Source: a bacterium (GTDB lineage Bacteria; Armatimonadota; Zipacnadia; Zipacnadales; Zipacnadaceae). Taken from it: a DNA stretch of 64,000 bases. The position numbers and the translations under genes are program-made. Shown one piece after another: positions 62,596 to 64,000 of this stretch (position 1 is its first letter; every line of letters starts with the position of its first letter). A model generated the notes under the pieces. It was not told where the DNA came from. It saw only the letters and a list, made by a program, of their open reading frames with translations, and ran no database searches. The stretch spans positions 1 to 64,000 of the forward strand of contig JAUWYY010000012.1 in the NCBI GenBank assembly GCA_030615605.1, read 5' to 3'.

Positions 62596-62625
62596 TTGAC
62601 TGCTAGCGGCGGTTGCTGTTATAGT
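62596..62625 (+). promoter_or_regulatory. Promoter for the small membrane protein
   Basis: TTGACT (62596-62601), 18 bases, TATAGT (62620-62625), with a TGT extension before the -10 box. About 65 bases of leader precede ATG 62696. Confidence 0.55.
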
Positions 62626-62695
62626 CAGTGAGGAAGTCGCTGAAGCAGTACGCAGGGCCGATAGGATTCCCAACTTAGGGAGATTATGGCGGCAG

Positions 62696-62965
62696 ATGAA
62701 CGGATTGATGCACCTGATATGGGGTGCCATTGGAGCGGTAGTTGGCTTTGGGGCGGGAGTAGTGGCCTACCTTGTTATCTTCAAAATGTTTCCCGAACAA
62801 CTGGGGCAAGTTCCCACTTTGTCAATGGTCGCGATATTCGCCCTGGGCGGTGGAGGTATGCTGGGAGGCGGATGGATAGCCCTGTATCTGGCGGCACGAC
62901 GCGACAAAGCTAAGCGCGACAAGGCTCGCGAAGTACGCAAGAAATTTGGTGCCAAACGGCGCTAG
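62696..62965 (+). CDS. Small two-helix membrane protein
   Basis: An 89-residue protein with two hydrophobic helices (LIWGAIGAVVGFGAGVVAYL and MVAIFALGGGGMLGGGWIAL) and a strongly basic C-terminus (RRDKAKRDKAREVRKKFGAK). Both termini are probably cytoplasmic, the basic tail lying at the membrane or on nucleic acid. No family recognised. It is followed after 39 bases by the elongation factor-like gene. GGGAGA lies farther upstream of ATG than usual. Confidence 0.6.
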   Translation: MNGLMHLIWGAIGAVVGFGAGVVAYLVIFKMFPEQLGQVPTLSMVAIFALGGGGMLGGGWIALYLAARRDKAKRDKAREVRKKFGAKRR

Positions 62966-63004
62966 TAGGACTATACTATCCCTACGGAGGGAAGGTGACC
63001 GATT

Positions 63005-63274
63005 GTGAGTGAAGAGCAGATGGCAGGCGAAGAGCTGATCGGCGAGGTTGCCCATTACTTCGACCATGTATCAGCGGCGGTGCTGGCTCTGACTACGCAG
63101 CTTCAAGTCGGTGAGACTATCCACATCAAGGGCCACACCACCGACCTGGTCCAGCAGGTCGAATCAATGCAGCTTGACCACGCCGACGTCCAGCAGGCCG
63201 GACCGGGCGAGGATGTAGCCATCCTGGTTAGCGACCGGGTCCGCGAAGGTGACGAGGTCTATCGGGTTCAGTAG
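63005..63274 (+). CDS. Translation elongation factor-like protein (EF-Tu domain 2-like)
   Basis: An 89-residue single beta-barrel. EELIGEVAHYFDHVSAAVLA, LQVGETIHIKGHTTDLVQQV, QAGPGEDVAILVSDRVREGD and VYRVQ match the small proteins annotated as translation elongation factor-like and related to domain 2 of EF-Tu/IF2. There is no GTPase domain. The function is unknown. The start is GTG 63005 with AAGG upstream. It lies 130 bases before ssrA, which is suggestive but not evidence of a link. Confidence 0.75.
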   Translation: MSEEQMAGEELIGEVAHYFDHVSAAVLALTTQLQVGETIHIKGHTTDLVQQVESMQLDHADVQQAGPGEDVAILVSDRVREGDEVYRVQ

Positions 63275-63386
63275 CCAACGGGCCTCGCCCCTCGGCCGTG
63301 CAAGCCCCCGGCACACGCGTTTGTGCCTGAGCCGGCGAACATAATGGTGCCTATGGCTGTCTAACCTTATTGAAAGCAGCCAGATG

Positions 63387-63395
63387 TGGTATAAT
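63387..63395 (+). promoter_or_regulatory. Extended -10 promoter for ssrA
   Basis: TGGTATAAT: consensus -10 (63390-63395) with the TGn extension. The -35 candidate TTGAAA (63370-63375) is only 14 bases away, so the extended -10 is probably the main element. The distance to the mature RNA end at 63408 is suitable. Confidence 0.65.
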
Positions 63396-63407
63396 AGTGG
63401 TGGCAAT

Positions 63408-63758
63408 GGGGGCGACATGGATTCGACGGGGAGGCAGCGAGTTAGGGCTGCAGGCCGAGATCTCCGCTGACTCGTAAAACGCGGAAACCAATAACTGCCA
63501 ATCCAATGGCAATAGCCGCTTAACAAAGTGGCTCGTCCCCTCGGCCCCGCTAATCGGGTTGAGGTGTGACGTCATAAAGATTAGCTACTCGCCGGCGGCG
63601 GTTGGGACAACCGGCGGGGAAACTGAAATCCCATCTAGCTCCTGGGTCAAGCCCGGTGTGGGGGCTCATCAGGGGCGAAACTCAATACTCGCACTAAGCC
63701 TGTAGATGCCTTAGCAGCACCTCTTCGGACGCGGGTTCGATTCCCGCCGCCTCCACCA
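63408..63758 (+). ncRNA. ssrA: tmRNA (ssrA)
   Basis: A one-piece tmRNA of 351 nt. The 5' end GGGGGCGACATGGATTCGAC has the conserved TGGATTCGACGGG block, and the 3' end GCGGGTTCGATTCCCGCCGC ends CTCCACCA with an encoded CCA. The 5' GGGGGCG pairs with 3' CGCCTCC to form the alanine-type acceptor stem, including a G-U at the third pair as expected for tmRNA. After CTCGTAAAACGCGG...AATAACT the resume codon GCC (63497) opens the frame GCC AAT CCA ATG GCA ATA GCC GCT TAA, giving the tag (A)ANPMAIAA, which targets stalled products to ClpXP or Lon. The alignment with the B. subtilis layout (ATAACT before the tag) supports this reading. Confidence 0.95.
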
Positions 63759-63847
63759 GCCGTCGCTCGGGAAACTTTGACAAGTTCCCCGAGCTATGGC
63801 TGGCGAGCCGCTTTCTTCGGATCGTCAGAGTTTCCCGAGCGACGGCT
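63758..63847. repeat. Nested inverted repeat directly after ssrA
   Basis: AGCCGTCGCTCGGGAAACT (63758-63776) is the perfect reverse complement of AGTTTCCCGAGCGACGGCT (63829-63847). Between them GCTCGGGAAACTT-TGAC-AAGTTCCCCGAGC makes a second hairpin with the left arm. The two structures compete. It begins at the last base of tmRNA, so it may serve as its terminator or mark an integration boundary. Confidence 0.7.
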
Positions 63848-64000
63848 GCCCGCCGTAGCTTTCGTGTCCGCCGTAGCTTTGGCGAAGGCGGAAGCGAAGG
63901 CGGGCCACAAGCAGCCAAAGAAGTCGCCCCGCCACGGCTCGCAAGCCGAGCCCAACAAACGGTCATTGACACCACGAGAACAAGTATGAAATGCGTATAC
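63848..64000. repeat. GCCGTAGCTTT short repeats to window end
   Basis: CCGCCGTAGCTTTCG and CCGCCGTAGCTTTGG are direct repeats; the second can also pair with CGAAGGCGG nearby. This composition is repetitive and not coding. I see no gene up to the window edge. Confidence 0.4.

Noticed and set aside
63694-63975. Minus ORF containing VEAAGIEPASEEV
   Set aside because: This is the well-known artefact of translating the antisense of a tRNA-like 3' end; it overlaps the tmRNA acceptor and T-arm.
1-64000. CRISPR arrays
   Set aside because: No regularly spaced direct repeats were seen; the few repeats present are tandem, dispersed or palindromic.
1-64000. tRNA genes
   Set aside because: Apart from the tRNA-like part of tmRNA, I saw no GGTTCGAATCC-type T-loop with matching arms and an acceptor stem.

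Overview
The window looks like a piece of a diderm, Gram-negative-type bacterial chromosome of moderately high GC. The type II prepilin-like H-X9-DG protein with the '[19 protein letters not shown]' pattern, a DUF481-like outer-membrane beta-barrel and a PEP-CTERM protein together suggest Armatimonadota or a related diderm lineage. This is an inference; there is no rRNA here to confirm it. Promoters resemble the sigma70 consensus (one is a perfect TTGACA-N17-TATAAT) and Shine-Dalgarno sites are strong, including several that select GTG or TTG starts.

Layout. 0-3.7 kb: edge-truncated membrane-anchored protein, a broken fibronectin-III-like remnant, an M14 carboxypeptidase, remnants of two transposases, and a sugar isomerase/epimerase-like TIM barrel. 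3.8-8.9 kb: a tightly overlapping five-gene glutamate synthase operon on the minus strand (glutaminase, FMN/Fe-S synthase core, ferredoxin, FAD oxidoreductase, GXGXG domain). 9-17.6 kb: decayed MFS gene, prepilin-like protein with promoter and terminator, GNAT acetyltransferase, and a small pilus-like locus (two TadG-like paralogues flanking a lipoprotein and a Flp-type pilin), then a PAP2 phosphatase. 17.8-27.8 kb: frameshifted membrane protein, zinc-finger protein, large secreted protein with an internal duplication, Fe-S aldo/keto reductase, Hsp20 and Lon, methyltransferase, and a solitary HsdR_N-like nuclease. 28-38.6 kb: a thioester alpha-2-macroglobulin, iron-sulfur flavoprotein, cobalamin adenosyltransferase, outer-membrane barrel, L-fucose isomerase, and an AAA ATPase.

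38.9-44.6 kb holds the most unusual locus: five plus-strand genes that abut or overlap, encoding a membrane zinc-ribbon protein, a radical SAM/SPASM enzyme, a paralogue that keeps the fold and SPASM-like cysteines but lacks the CxxxCxxC cluster motif, a membrane protein ending in a Cys-Ala repeat tail (CACAGCACACACA), and a methyltransferase. I read it as a candidate modification system acting on the Cys-rich tail.

44.6-61 kb is a decay zone. Broken genes (GT-C-like membrane protein, phosphodiesterase fragment, truncated dehydrogenase, beta-helix, ankyrin, sialidase and URO-D pieces) and dispersed short repeats surround an apparently intact sugar-metabolism cluster (epimerase, two SIS proteins, TIGR04076 protein) and a GH3 glycosidase. 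61-64 kb: a lipoprotein, two small proteins, and the tmRNA gene ssrA, whose predicted tag is ANPMAIAA, followed by a nested palindrome at the window edge.
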